Shown here: positions 33,792 through 43,556 of the stretch, in pieces
Layout: every line of letters begins with the position of its first letter
How positions within the stretch are numbered: the first letter of the stretch is position 1
Origin: Bacteroidota bacterium
Lineage (GTDB): Bacteria > Bacteroidota > Ignavibacteria > Ignavibacteriales > Ignavibacteriaceae
Assembly: GCA_022564295.1 (NCBI GenBank)
Contig: JADFLR010000002.1
Coordinates: 62,001 to 126,000, forward strand
Direction: 5' to 3'
Length of the DNA stretch: 64,000 nt
Notes under the pieces: model-generated
Told to the model about the DNA's origin: nothing
The model's input: only the letters and a program-made list of their open reading frames with translations
Database searches by the model: none
Position numbers and translations under genes: made by a program

Positions 33792-35921
33792 ATTACAGAA
33801 ATTTTAGTTAAACAAATAAGCGGTAAGCTTTTTATAAGTAAATCTCAAGTCTCAAATACAGTTAAGCTGCTGGAGGAGGGATCAACAATTCCTTTTATTT
33901 CCCGCTACAGGAAAGAAACTACCGGGAGTCTTGATGAAACAGAGGTAACAGCTATTGAAAAGGAATGGAAACGATTGCTGGAATTGGTTAAAAGACGTGA
34001 AGCTATTCTTAAAAGCATAAATGACCAGGAACTGTTAACTCCTGAGTTAAAGGATAAAATTAATAACTGCTGGGATATGGCAGAGCTTGAAGATATTTAT
34101 CTTCCATACAAACCAAAGCGAAAAACCAGGTCAAGTGCGGCGCGGGAAAAAGGATTAGAACCTCTGGCAGAAATAATAATGGAGCAGAAGGAAGATCAGA
34201 TAGAGCCGATTGCGGAAAAATATCTGAACGATGAAGTGCCGGATATTGACGCCGCACTATCCGGGGCAAGAGATATTGTTGCAGAATGGATTAATGAAAA
34301 TGCGGATGCACGTAATACAATCAGAAAGCAATTTGAGCGTGATGCGGTATTCCGTTCAAAAGTGATTGAGAAGAAGAGGGATGAAGGAACGAAGTACAGC
34401 AACTACTTCGAATTTAATGAGCCGTTAAATCTTTGCCCCGGTCACCGTCTGCTGGCAATAAGAAGAGCCGAACAGGAAGGCATTTTAACCGTATCCATAT
34501 CAATAGATAATGATTCAGCATTTGAAAGTCTGCAGAAGATCTTTTTAAAAAATAAAAATGAATCTGCGAGTCAGGTAAGTTTATCAATCAAAGATGCATA
34601 TAAAAGATTATTGGCGCCATCAATTGTAACCGAATTTAAAAACAGTTCGAAAACTAAAGCCGATGAAGAGGCAATCAAAGTATTCTCAACAAACTTACGC
34701 CAGTTGCTGTTGGCTGCTCCACTTGGTCCAAAAGTTACAATGGCAATCGATCCCGGGTTCAGGACAGGCTGCAAACTCGTCTGCCTTGATCAGCAGGGAA
34801 ACCTGTTACATAACACAACTATCTTTCCGCATCCTCCTCAGAAAAAAGTAGATGAAGCAACGGAGAAAGTAAAAGGGCTTTTGGGAAAATATAAAGTGGA
34901 AGCAATTGCAATCGGAAACGGAACTGCCGGCAGAGAGACGGAACGGTTTATTAAATCTCTGGTTAGTAATTCCGGCATAACAGAAGTATTTATGGTAAAC
35001 GAAGCCGGCGCATCGATTTATTCTGCCTCGGAAACTGCAAGAGAGGAGTTTCCTGATCTCGACTTAACTTTCCGGGGTGCAATCTCTATCGGAAGAAGGT
35101 TGATGGACCCGCTTGCCGAGCTTGTTAAAATTGATGCCAAATCAATCGGCGTTGGACAATATCAGCATGACGTTAACCAGGATAGTCTGAAAGAGGGTTT
35201 GGACCAGGTGGTAACCTCTGCTGTAAACCAGGTCGGTGTCAATTTAAATACAGCCAGCCGGCATTTACTTAGTTATGTATCGGGTATCGGATCGAAGCTT
35301 GCAAAATCAATTATACACTACCGGGATGAAAACCGATCCTTTGGCTCACGTAAGGAATTGATGAAGGTAAGCGGATTGGGAACAAAAGTATTTGAACAGT
35401 CTGCAGGATTTTTAAGAATTCCCGGAGCTGGGAATCCACTTGATAACACCGCTGTTCATCCTGAAAGTTATTCAATAGTTGCAAAGATGGCAAAGGATTT
35501 ATCTCATCCTGTTAAGTCGTTAATTGAAGCTGCAAATATACGTCAGCAGATTGATATAAATAATTATGTGACTGATACCGTAGGTTTGCCAACATTAAAG
35601 GATATAATGCAGGAACTGGAAAAGCCGGGGCTGGATCCAAGAGGCAAAGCAGAAGTATTTTCATTTTCAGAAGTGATTAACGAAATAACAGATTTAAAAC
35701 CGGGCATGCGTTTACCGGGTATAATAACAAATATTACTAAGTTCGGTGCTTTTGTAGATATTGGAATAAAAGAAAACGGCTTACTGCATATTTCACAAAT
35801 TACAGAACGCTTTATTAAAGACCCGGCGGAAGTTCTAAAGTTAGACCAGAAAGTAATTGTTAGAGTTGTAAATATTGATGTTGAAAGAAAACGAATTCAG
35901 TTAAGTATGAAAGAGGGTTAG
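33789..35921 (+). CDS. tex: Tex-family RNA-binding protein (YqgF + S1 domains)
   Basis: 710 residues, the normal length for Tex. Order: helical N-terminus with IPFISRYRKETTGSLDE, a YqgF/RNase H-like domain (TMAIDPGFRTGCKLVCLD, AIAIGNGTAGRETERF), a helix-hairpin-helix region (LLSYVSGIGSKLAKSIIHYR, LMKVSGLGTKVFEQSAGFLR) and a C-terminal S1 domain (MRLPGIITNITKFGAFVDIG, GLLHISQI). Tex is a conserved nucleic-acid-binding factor linked to transcription and stress tolerance. It is core-genome and marks the right edge of the accessory hotspot; its 5' end coincides with direct repeat B. Confidence 0.95.
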   Translation: MITEILVKQISGKLFISKSQVSNTVKLLEEGSTIPFISRYRKETTGSLDETEVTAIEKEWKRLLELVKRREAILKSINDQELLTPELKDKINNCWDMAELEDIYLPYKPKRKTRSSAAREKGLEPLAEIIMEQKEDQIEPIAEKYLNDEVPDIDAALSGARDIVAEWINENADARNTIRKQFERDAVFRSKVIEKKRDEGTKYSNYFEFNEPLNLCPGHRLLAIRRAEQEGILTVSISIDNDSAFESLQKIFLKNKNESASQVSLSIKDAYKRLLAPSIVTEFKNSSKTKADEEAIKVFSTNLRQLLLAAPLGPKVTMAIDPGFRTGCKLVCLDQQGNLLHNTTIFPHPPQKKVDEATEKVKGLLGKYKVEAIAIGNGTAGRETERFIKSLVSNSGITEVFMVNEAGASIYSASETAREEFPDLDLTFRGAISIGRRLMDPLAELVKIDAKSIGVGQYQHDVNQDSLKEGLDQVVTSAVNQVGVNLNTASRHLLSYVSGIGSKLAKSIIHYRDENRSFGSRKELMKVSGLGTKVFEQSAGFLRIPGAGNPLDNTAVHPESYSIVAKMAKDLSHPVKSLIEAANIRQQIDINNYVTDTVGLPTLKDIMQELEKPGLDPRGKAEVFSFSEVINEITDLKPGMRLPGIITNITKFGAFVDIGIKENGLLHISQITERFIKDPAEVLKLDQKVIVRVVNIDVERKRIQLSMKEG

Positions 35922-35983
35922 TCCAAACTAAAATTATACGAAACACCCGGGTTTAAGTTATCGTGTGATTATTAATAAAAAAA

Positions 35984-36045
35984 GGTAGCCGCAACTTTCA
36001 AGTTGCGTATTTTGTTTAAAACGCAAGCTGAAGCTTGCGGCTACC
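35984..36045. repeat. Three-hairpin palindrome
   Basis: Outer arms GGTAGCCGCAA / TTGCGGCTACC enclose two inner hairpins, GCAACTTTCAAGTTGC and GCAAGCTGAAGCTTGC, separated by an AT-rich spacer. It can form a cruciform or cloverleaf-like shape. It lies 62 bp after tex and may be a REP-type element. Confidence 0.75.
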
Positions 36046-36077
36046 AATTTATTTGAAATTTTCAAACAGTCTCTCAA

Positions 36078-36257
36078 GCTAACAGCCTTGCCGTTGGCTA
36101 GTAAACAGTTCCTGCTAGCCAGCAGGCAGAAATTCAGTAGATATAGTTATTATAAGCAAATAAAAATTTTGTTTTAATCTGCAGGCATGCAGGTTAAAAA
36201 GTTGTTTAATAAATTCTGCATTGTTGTTTTTGGTTTCAGCTTAGGCACGTCGTTGTT
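36078..36257 (+). other. attC-like remnant
   Basis: AGCTAACAGCCTTGCC at the left and GCTTAGGCACGTCGTTGTTAT at the right. The right part repeats the inner sequence of the attC site at 7578 (GCATTGTTGTTTTTGG, CTTAGGCAC). It indicates that cassette-type DNA also reached the region right of tex. No gene is seen in 35922-36346. Confidence 0.4.
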
Positions 36258-36346
36258 ATATTTCTAATTCACTATAATTCTAAGAAGTTGTCTGCGTTAA
36301 TTACTGATAATTTTTTTAATAATAAAAACAGAGGATATAAGATTTC

Positions 36347-37117
36347 ATGGTTCAGAAGTTAAAATATTTAATGAAATCGTATTTATCAGAAGAACACTTT
36401 GAGAAAATAGTTTATGCTCGAAGGTTTATCTTATCGTTGCAATACACAGGATTACGTTTTAAATGTTCCATATGTGGTGGACATTTCAGAGTTTTTTTGC
36501 CTGCAGGATTAGCCCATCGAAGCCATGCAAGTTGCCCAAGATGTGGTTCCTTAGAGAGACATCGGTTAATCTGGATGTATTTGCAGGAAAGAACAGATTT
36601 TTTCAGTTCTAAGCTAAGTGTTCTCCATTTTGCTCCAGAGTATTGTTTTCAAAGAGTATTTAAATCACTTTCAAATTTAGATTATATCAGTGCCGATTTA
36701 TATGATCCCTCAGCGATGATAAAAATAGATATTACAGATATTAAGTTCCAAAATAATACGTTTGATTGTATATTGTGCTCTCATGTGCTAGAACATATTT
36801 TAGATGATAATAAAGCAATTAGGGAATTATATCGGGTGCTAAAGCCAAACGGTTGGGCAATTCTTCAAGTCCCAATTCTGCGGGAGAAAACTTTTGAAGA
36901 TCCTAATATTCAAACTCCAGAGGAACGGTTAAAGTATTTTGGGCAAGAAGACCATGTTCGAATTTATGGATTAGACTATAAAGATAGACTTGAGAACGCA
37001 GGTTTTAAAGTAATGGTTGATCCGTATCTAATGGAATTAGATGAAGATATTGTGCAACTTTACAAACTAGTACCAGAAAATGAACCTAAAGAAAATATTT
37101 ATTATTGTATCAAATGA
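36347..37117 (+). CDS. Class I SAM methyltransferase with N-terminal zinc ribbon
   Basis: 256 residues. A four-cysteine zinc ribbon CSICGG ... CPRCGSLERHRL (about residues 40-72) precedes a methyltransferase domain: VLHFAPEYCFQRVF (motif I region, degenerate), DYISADLYDPSAMIKIDITD, FDCILCSHVLEHILDDNKAI and LYRVLKPNGWAILQVP. Such proteins occur with polysaccharide and glycan genes; the target is unknown. It stands alone here, ATG with a weak GAGG-like site, between an attC-like remnant and a REP-rich gap. Confidence 0.85.
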   Translation: MVQKLKYLMKSYLSEEHFEKIVYARRFILSLQYTGLRFKCSICGGHFRVFLPAGLAHRSHASCPRCGSLERHRLIWMYLQERTDFFSSKLSVLHFAPEYCFQRVFKSLSNLDYISADLYDPSAMIKIDITDIKFQNNTFDCILCSHVLEHILDDNKAIRELYRVLKPNGWAILQVPILREKTFEDPNIQTPEERLKYFGQEDHVRIYGLDYKDRLENAGFKVMVDPYLMELDEDIVQLYKLVPENEPKENIYYCIK

Positions 37118-37499
37118 GAATAAAACCCTTATGAAAATATATGAGCAATATAACCTCTTTAATAAACATAAAGCCAAGCAGACAGAGAAATTCCTTGCAA
37201 AAAAAATTGTACTTTTAAAATAGTCTTAATGTATAACCTGATTTTCCATCAGCCTGCGTTCCTGTCTCTACTTATCGGCAGACAGGTTCGGTGTAAACCG
37301 TTCCTGCCAGCCAGCAGGAGGGTTCAAAGCGGCATCCGTCTTCGTCCGGCAATTACCGAACTACGCCGGACAGGTTTGTTGATTTATTTAATTATTTTTA
37401 TATTCCGCCACGACGGATTAGTCATTCGTTATATTAGTTCTTTTTAAAAACTATTGAAATTAGAATATCTAACTTAAAATTATAAAAGGAGGTTCTATT
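37118..37499. other. REP-rich intergenic region
   Basis: No gene supported. It holds palindromic pieces: CTGTCTC ... GCAGACAGG, CCTGCCAGCCAGCAGG, TCCGTCTTCGTCCGG ... CGCCGGACAGG and TCCGCCACGACGGATTAG. The latter two resemble the palindromic words found inside the kinase genes at 43.5 and 45.9 kb. Confidence 0.6.
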
Positions 37500-38018
37500 A
37501 TGACAAGGCGTTTAACTGTTGTAGTTCTCATCTTAGGCGCGATTATATTGCAGTGGGCTTGTTCTCAGAATAGCGGACCAACTGCGGAAGAACAGAAAAA
37601 TCTATCCTCAGTAAAACGCATTTATGCGGAGTTTATCAATGAGGGAAATGAAGCGGTTTTTGATGAGCTTGTAGATGCAAATGTAATCGAAAACGAAGAA
37701 TTACCACCCGGGTTGGAACCCAACAGGGAGGGCGTAAAGCAATTATTCAGAATGTTTCGCAGTGCTTTCCCCGATCTACATTTTCAGGTGGATGAAATGA
37801 TTGCCGCTGACGATAAAATAGTTACAAGGGTTACTATTACTGGTACCCACCAGGGAACATTCATGAACATGCCCCCGACAGGTAATAAAATCTCATATAA
37901 AGGTATCGATATATTTCGCTTAGCCAATGGAAAAGTTGTAGAACATTGGGGAATTGGGGATAATGCAAAAATGATGGAGCAGCTAGGTGTAGTTCCGGAA
38001 GGTTCATCGGAAGAGTAA
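37500..38018 (+). CDS. SnoaL-like polyketide-cyclase-fold lipoprotein
   Basis: 172 residues with AAAGGAGG eight bases upstream. Lipobox ILQWAC (Cys21). The mature part is an ester-cyclase/SnoaL fold: SVKRIYAEFINEGNEAVFDE, GLEPNREGVKQLFRMFRSAF, FQVDEMIAADDKIVTRVTIT and GKVVEHWGIGDNAKMMEQLG (His/Asp pocket). It resembles secreted ester cyclases that process small hydrophobic compounds; a related but not close lipoprotein is at 12808. Confidence 0.88.
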   Translation: MTRRLTVVVLILGAIILQWACSQNSGPTAEEQKNLSSVKRIYAEFINEGNEAVFDELVDANVIENEELPPGLEPNREGVKQLFRMFRSAFPDLHFQVDEMIAADDKIVTRVTITGTHQGTFMNMPPTGNKISYKGIDIFRLANGKVVEHWGIGDNAKMMEQLGVVPEGSSEE

Positions 38019-38326
38019 ACAAAGATACGCCCGACCCCGGAACGGACTAACCCAGGGCGAGCGCTGGCTACAACCACAACCACGAGTCACAGCTCTAAGA
38101 CTGAAGTTGCGTTACCGTTTGCTGATGTGCGATACATTAGTTGGCTTTGTGGTAAAATATCTGTACGACAGTTATCAAATTATGGATCCAATCCGGGTTA
38201 TAGAATCTGAAAAGAAAAAATGAGGATTGGATTGAGAGCACAATTTGGGTCTTATAACCTGAAACTAATTTTCATTATGTTAATTCCAAGAAATTAAAAC
38301 AAATTTTTTTATAAGGAGAAATATCG
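38019..38326. other. Intergenic region, no gene
   Basis: 308 bp without a convincing frame. GACTAACCCAGGGCGAGCGC and a distant CATTAGTTGGCTTTG could be weak attC-like cores, but arm pairing is poor. An AAGGAG ribosome site for the next gene is at its end. Confidence 0.4.
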
Positions 38327-40822
38327 ATGAAATATTATTTGAGTTCCTTTTTTATTCTTTTGATATTTTACAATATTCATGCACAACCACAATCTAACGA
38401 TAAATCCGAATCCATTAAAACTATTGAAGAAAAAACAGCTGATATGGAAAAATTTGAAGGATATCTTACCTTCTATTGGGATGCAAAAAATGGAAAAATT
38501 TGGTTAGAGATTGACAAATGGGATATAGAATTTCTTTACGTTAACTCTTTGTCTACTGGCGTCGGCTCAAATGATATTGGACTCGATCGGGGACAATTAG
38601 GCAGAGAACGGGTGGTCAAGTTTTGGAGAAGCGGCCCGAAAGTTCTCTTAGTGCAGCCGAATTATTCTTTTCGCGCCATCACAGATAACCTGGATGAGCA
38701 GCGAGCCGTTGAAGAAGCCTTTGCCCAATCGGTGCTCTGGGGCTTTGAGGTTATAGCCGAAGAAGATGGCCGGGTTTTAGTCGATGCCAGTGATTTCTAT
38801 TTGCGAGATGCCCATGATGTAGTAGGTACACTCAAACGAACCGAACAAGGTGAGTATAAACTTGACCCCTCTCGCTCAGCTTTTTATCTCCCCAGAACAA
38901 AGAACTTTACTCAAAATACTGAAGTTGAAGTCATACTTACGTTTACTGGAAAATCCCCTGGTTCTTTTGTCTGGCAGGTAGTACCAACACCTGAGGCAAT
39001 CACAGTTCGCCAACATCATTCGTTTATTCAGTTACCAGACAATAATTATGAACCTCGCGAATTTGACCCTCGTGCGGGTTTCTTTGGGATCCAATTTATG
39101 GATTTCGCAACCCCCATTGATGAACCTATTTTAAAACGTTTTATTGCACGCCATCGTTTAAAAAAGCAAAATCCAAATGCTCCAATAAGCGAGCCCGTAA
39201 AGCCGATTATTTATTATGTTGATCCGGGCACACCGGAACCGATCCGTTCTGCATTGATTAAAGGGGCGGAATGGTGGAATCAGGCATTTGAATCCGCAGG
39301 ATATAAAAATGCATTTCAGGTAAAATTACTTCCGGAAGGTGCGGATCCAATGGATATTCATTATAATGTCATTCAGTGGGTTCATCGCTCAACACGTGGT
39401 TGGTCCTATGGTTCAACAGTTGGAGATCCGCGAACTGGCGAAATTATCAAGGGTCATATTTCATTAGGGTCTTTGCGGGTGCGTCAGGACTTCCTTATTG
39501 CAGAGGGATTACTTGCCCCATATGAAACGGGGAAACCGGTTTCGCCAGAGATGCAAGAAATGGCATTGGCACGTCTGCGTCAATTAGCAGCACATGAAGT
39601 GGGACACACGCTTGGACTTGCGCATAATTTTGCTGCGAGTGTCAGCAATCGTGCCTCCGTAATGGATTACCCGCACCCGTTAGTGAAAATTAATGAAGAC
39701 GGCTCTTTTGATTTGTCCGAGGTATATGATATTGGTATTGGCGAATGGGATAGAGTGGCGATTGCATATGGTTATCAAGATTTTCCTGAAGCAGCTGATG
39801 AAAAAAAAGAGCTGAATGATATTATTAAGGAAGGAATTTCTCAGGGATTGATATTTATTTCAGATCAAGATGCGCGGCCAACAGGTGGTGCGCATCCGTT
39901 GGCACACCTTTGGGATAATGGTAAAAATCCAATTGATGAGTTAGAAAGGGTTTTACAGATTCGTTCTCTTGCTATCAGTCGATTTTCTGAAAGCAACATC
40001 CGGGAAGGTGCACCAATGGCAACTCTTGAGGAAGCCCTTGTGCCAATCTATATGTTCCATCGCTATCAGTTGGAGGCAACCGCCAAACTTTTAGGGGGAT
40101 TATATTATACCTATGCGGTTCGAGGGGATGGACAAAAAATTACTGAAATCGTCTCTCCTCAAGAGCAACGTAGTGCCTTAGATGTTTTACTTCATACGCT
40201 TCAACCACATGTATTGGAAATACCTGAAAGTATTTTGCAACTAATTCCACCCCGTGCTTTTGGTTATGCGCGTAACAACGAGGTGTTTAAAGTTCGAACA
40301 CGAGTAACTTTCGATCCCTTATCAGCTGCTGAAGCTACGGCAAATTTAACCGTCACTTTAATCCTTCATCCGGAACGGGCAGCAAGACTGGTCGAATATT
40401 ATGCACGAGATCACTCTTACCCGGGCTTAGGTGAAGTTGTGGATAAGATTATCCAATCTACCTGGAAATCGACTCATGGAACAGGTTATCATGGAGAGAT
40501 TCAACGAGTTGTAGATAATGTTGTACTATATCATTTAATGTCACTGGCGGTGAACGATAATGCGACATCCCAAGTTCGTGCGATTACCTTTTTGAAACTC
40601 GATGAGTTAAAATACTGGATGATAGAAAATAAAAAAGAAACCGAAAATGATGAAAATCAGCATGCTCATTATGTCTTCGCCATCTATCAAATTACTCAAT
40701 TCCAGGAAAATCCGAAACAGTACCATTTAACCAAACCTATCGAACCGCCGGCGGGTTCACCAATTGGTACAGGAAGATCTATTTCCGATCCAATGAGATG
40801 GGGTTGTGGGTGGCAGTATTGA
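38327..40822 (+). CDS. Secreted zinc-dependent metalloprotease (DUF5117/DUF4953 type)
   Basis: 831 residues, ATG with AAGGAG nine bases upstream. Signal peptide ending near NIHAQPQ. An N-terminal beta-rich domain (FEGYLTFYWDAKNGKIWLEI, PNYSFRAITDN) is followed by a metzincin-like zinc site AAHEVGHTLGLAHNFAAS at about residues 421-438 (three zinc His and catalytic Glu) and the Met-turn-like ASVMDYPHPLV. The C-terminal part is helical. These large proteases are exported to the periplasm or surface in Bacteroidota. It has its own transcription unit. Confidence 0.92.
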   Translation: MKYYLSSFFILLIFYNIHAQPQSNDKSESIKTIEEKTADMEKFEGYLTFYWDAKNGKIWLEIDKWDIEFLYVNSLSTGVGSNDIGLDRGQLGRERVVKFWRSGPKVLLVQPNYSFRAITDNLDEQRAVEEAFAQSVLWGFEVIAEEDGRVLVDASDFYLRDAHDVVGTLKRTEQGEYKLDPSRSAFYLPRTKNFTQNTEVEVILTFTGKSPGSFVWQVVPTPEAITVRQHHSFIQLPDNNYEPREFDPRAGFFGIQFMDFATPIDEPILKRFIARHRLKKQNPNAPISEPVKPIIYYVDPGTPEPIRSALIKGAEWWNQAFESAGYKNAFQVKLLPEGADPMDIHYNVIQWVHRSTRGWSYGSTVGDPRTGEIIKGHISLGSLRVRQDFLIAEGLLAPYETGKPVSPEMQEMALARLRQLAAHEVGHTLGLAHNFAASVSNRASVMDYPHPLVKINEDGSFDLSEVYDIGIGEWDRVAIAYGYQDFPEAADEKKELNDIIKEGISQGLIFISDQDARPTGGAHPLAHLWDNGKNPIDELERVLQIRSLAISRFSESNIREGAPMATLEEALVPIYMFHRYQLEATAKLLGGLYYTYAVRGDGQKITEIVSPQEQRSALDVLLHTLQPHVLEIPESILQLIPPRAFGYARNNEVFKVRTRVTFDPLSAAEATANLTVTLILHPERAARLVEYYARDHSYPGLGEVVDKIIQSTWKSTHGTGYHGEIQRVVDNVVLYHLMSLAVNDNATSQVRAITFLKLDELKYWMIENKKETENDENQHAHYVFAIYQITQFQENPKQYHLTKPIEPPAGSPIGTGRSISDPMRWGCGWQY

Positions 40823-41110
40823 AGTTAATTTCATCTTGCAAAATTTGTTTGGCGGAATCTGGATTTTGATGCTGGATATTAGATACCTGATGGTTGTACC
40901 CCTGCGATAGACTGAGTATCGAATACCGGTTTCCCGGAATAAAATAAAGCGGTAAACAGTTTGGTATTTTCCTGCAGTAAGTTATCTTAAGGTTTATTTC
41001 CGTAAATTAATTGAAGCTGTTATTACCAGCATCATTAAATTGAAATTTTTTTTTGCTGGTTAATCACAATAATGCATACTATTTCAAATAAGAGAATCTA
41101 AGGTACTTAC
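40823..41110. other. Intergenic region, no gene
   Basis: 288 bp, nothing recognised apart from TCTGGATTTTGATGCTGGAT and a short ATTACCAGCATCATTAAATT stretch. No terminator hairpin was clear. Confidence 0.4.
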
Positions 41111-43426
41111 TTGATCGGTAAAACCATATCACATTATAAAATATTAGAGAAACTCGGCGGGGGTGGAATGGGTGTAGTGTATAAAGCCGAGGATACAAAG
41201 CTTGATCGCACTGTTGCTCTAAAGTTTTTACCAGCGCATTTGCTTGCCGATAAAGAAGCAGAGCAACGATTTAATTCCGAAGCCAAAGCTGCTTCATCTT
41301 TTGATCATCCAAACATCTGCACAATTCACGATATTGGTAAAACAGATGATGATCAATCGTTTATTGTTATGGCTTATTACAAAGGTGAAACATTAAAGAA
41401 AAAAATAGAAAAGGGACCAATTAAAATAGAAGTGGCAATTGATATTGTAAGTCAAGTTGCAGAAGGATTGAAGAGAGCACACAAAAAGGGAATAGTTCAT
41501 CGTGATATAAAACCGGCAAACATATTTATTACCAATGACGGTATTGCTAAAATATTAGATTTCGGTTTGGCAAAAGTAAGCACACAACCACAGCTTACCG
41601 CACTGGGAACGACTATGGGAACCGTTGCCTATATGTCTCCAGAACAAACTAAGGGTGAAGAAGTAGATCACAGGACAGATATTTGGTCGCTGGGGATTAT
41701 TCTCTACGAAATGGTAACCGGCATATCGCCATTCAAAGGGGAATATGACCAGGCCATAATGTATTCCATTTTAAATGAAAACCCGCAGCCCATAACCGGA
41801 CTCCGTACGGGAGTGCCAATGGAACTTGAAAGAATAGTTAATAAGGCACTTATAAAAAACGCAGATGAACGTTATCAGAACATTGCCGATATCTTAGTTG
41901 ACCTGAAAAATATAAAAAAGGAATCTGGAACTGGTACATCTGAATTTAAAACAGTTACGGTAACCTCTCGGCCGAAAAAAATAATACAAATTTTTAGTGG
42001 TGTATCAATCTTAGTATTCTTAGTTGTCATTCTATATTTTTTATTCCGACCAGAAACAGTCGGACCTATAGATTCTATCGCCGTTTTACCCCTGGAAAAT
42101 CTTACAGGTGATCCGGAGCAGGAATATTTTGTTGATGGGATGACAGAGGCGATAATCACAGAACTTTCAAAAATAGGAGCGCTGCGTGTTATATCCAGAA
42201 CATCGGTGATGCAATATAAAGGAGTGAAAAAATCTTTGTCTTCTATTGCAAAGGAGTTAAATGTAAATTGCCTTTTGGAAGGTTCAGTTATCCAGTCTGA
42301 AGGACGTGTGAGAATAACTGTCCAGTTAATTGGTTTGGAACCGGAACGACACTTATGGGTAAATAATTATGACCGTGATCTTACTGGTTTTCTTTCACTT
42401 TCGAGTGAAGTTGCTACAGAAATTGCCAGAGAAATTAAGATTTCTTTAACCCCGGAAGAACAAGAAAGGTTAACAGTAATCAGAAAGGTAAACCCGGAAG
42501 CTAACCGGCTTTACCTGAGAGCCCTTTATCAAATGAATAAATCTACAATAAAGGAAGCAACTCTGAAAAGTATTGAATATTTAAACCAGGCGCTTGAAAT
42601 TGATCCTAATTTTGCGCTGGCATATGTAGGTTTAGCTAATGCATATTTAAGGTATAGCAATACAGGCTATTCATCTTATGAGGATATTCTCCCAAAAGTT
42701 AAAACGGCTATCAATAGAGCGCTAGAAATTGACAGCACCCTCAGCGATGCTTATAGTATATTATCTGACATCAGATTTGAGGAAAATTTAGATTGGATTG
42801 AAAGGGAAAAAAACCTTAAAAAAGTAATTGAACTTAATCCTAATTCTGTAGATGATCATATGGATTATAGTTACTTTTTAGCAAGGTTAGGCCGTTCTCA
42901 AGAAGCACTGGATGAACTTAAAATTGCTCAACAACTTGATCCACTTTCTGAATATCTCTATATCGATGCTGCAACAGTGTACTTTTATGCCAGAATGTAT
43001 GATGAAGCAATTGAATCGTTTCTCTTTGCATTGGAATTAGAACCTGATGATATTAATCATAAATGGTGGTTAGCACAGGCGTATTTGCATAATGGTATGT
43101 ACGAAAAAGCGATTGATGAATTTCTTTCGAGAAATGTGAAGAGTCCTGAAACTAACTGGGCACTTGGATACACTTATGCGATTGCAGGTTATCCGGAGAA
43201 AGCCCTTAAAATATTGAACTATCTTTTAGAAAAAGAGAAACATACTTATGTACCACCATATTATATAGCACGACTTTATATTGCTTTAGGAGATAAAGAT
43301 AAAGCTTTTGAATGGTTCGATAAAACAGGAAGGATTGGCACGATAAAAACTGACGCAATGCTCGATCCTATTCGAGATGATCCGCGTTTCCATAAATTTG
43401 TTGAGCGAATGAATTACCCGGAATAG
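41111..43426 (+). CDS. Membrane Ser/Thr protein kinase with FlgO/TolB-like and TPR domains
   Basis: 771 residues, TTG start inferred because the kinase N-terminus [20 protein letters not shown] begins there. Kinase domain 1-265: P-loop [13 protein letters not shown], catalytic HRDIKPANI (His about 130), DFGLAKV, APE-type SPEQTKGEE. One membrane helix ([17 protein letters not shown], about 297-313), then a periplasmic FlgO-like domain ([37 protein letters not shown]) and about seven TPR units to the end. It belongs to the PknB/adenylate-cyclase-like sensor-kinase class. It is the first of a cluster of related kinase sequences. Confidence 0.92.
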   Translation: MIGKTISHYKILEKLGGGGMGVVYKAEDTKLDRTVALKFLPAHLLADKEAEQRFNSEAKAASSFDHPNICTIHDIGKTDDDQSFIVMAYYKGETLKKKIEKGPIKIEVAIDIVSQVAEGLKRAHKKGIVHRDIKPANIFITNDGIAKILDFGLAKVSTQPQLTALGTTMGTVAYMSPEQTKGEEVDHRTDIWSLGIILYEMVTGISPFKGEYDQAIMYSILNENPQPITGLRTGVPMELERIVNKALIKNADERYQNIADILVDLKNIKKESGTGTSEFKTVTVTSRPKKIIQIFSGVSILVFLVVILYFLFRPETVGPIDSIAVLPLENLTGDPEQEYFVDGMTEAIITELSKIGALRVISRTSVMQYKGVKKSLSSIAKELNVNCLLEGSVIQSEGRVRITVQLIGLEPERHLWVNNYDRDLTGFLSLSSEVATEIAREIKISLTPEEQERLTVIRKVNPEANRLYLRALYQMNKSTIKEATLKSIEYLNQALEIDPNFALAYVGLANAYLRYSNTGYSSYEDILPKVKTAINRALEIDSTLSDAYSILSDIRFEENLDWIEREKNLKKVIELNPNSVDDHMDYSYFLARLGRSQEALDELKIAQQLDPLSEYLYIDAATVYFYARMYDEAIESFLFALELEPDDINHKWWLAQAYLHNGMYEKAIDEFLSRNVKSPETNWALGYTYAIAGYPEKALKILNYLLEKEKHTYVPPYYIARLYIALGDKDKAFEWFDKTGRIGTIKTDAMLDPIRDDPRFHKFVERMNYPE

Positions 43427-43448
43427 ATTTTAATTTAAGCAGCAAAAA

Positions 43449-43556
43449 ATGAGCATCCAGATCGGACAACATATTTCACACTACAAAATCCTAGAAAAGT
43501 TAGGCGAGGGCAGGCCTGTCCGCCGTAGCACAAATAAAGTTGTAGATATACTATGA
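43449..43556 (+). pseudogene. Kinase N-terminal remnant ended by a palindromic insertion
   Basis: A 35-codon frame begins [20 protein letters not shown], the normal start of these kinases, but after GEG, where GMGVVYKA should follow, it reads into AGGCCTGTCCGCCGTAGCA, a REP-like palindromic word. The frame ends with TGA overlapping the ATG of the next full kinase (ATGA). Confidence 0.7.

Noticed and set aside
37229-37447. Open frame of 72 codons.
   Set aside because: Composed of palindromic REP-like words with no ribosome site or protein-like composition.
38045-38146. attC site downstream of the SnoaL gene at 37500.
   Set aside because: Core-like words are present but the arms hardly pair and the right core does not fit GTTRRRY.
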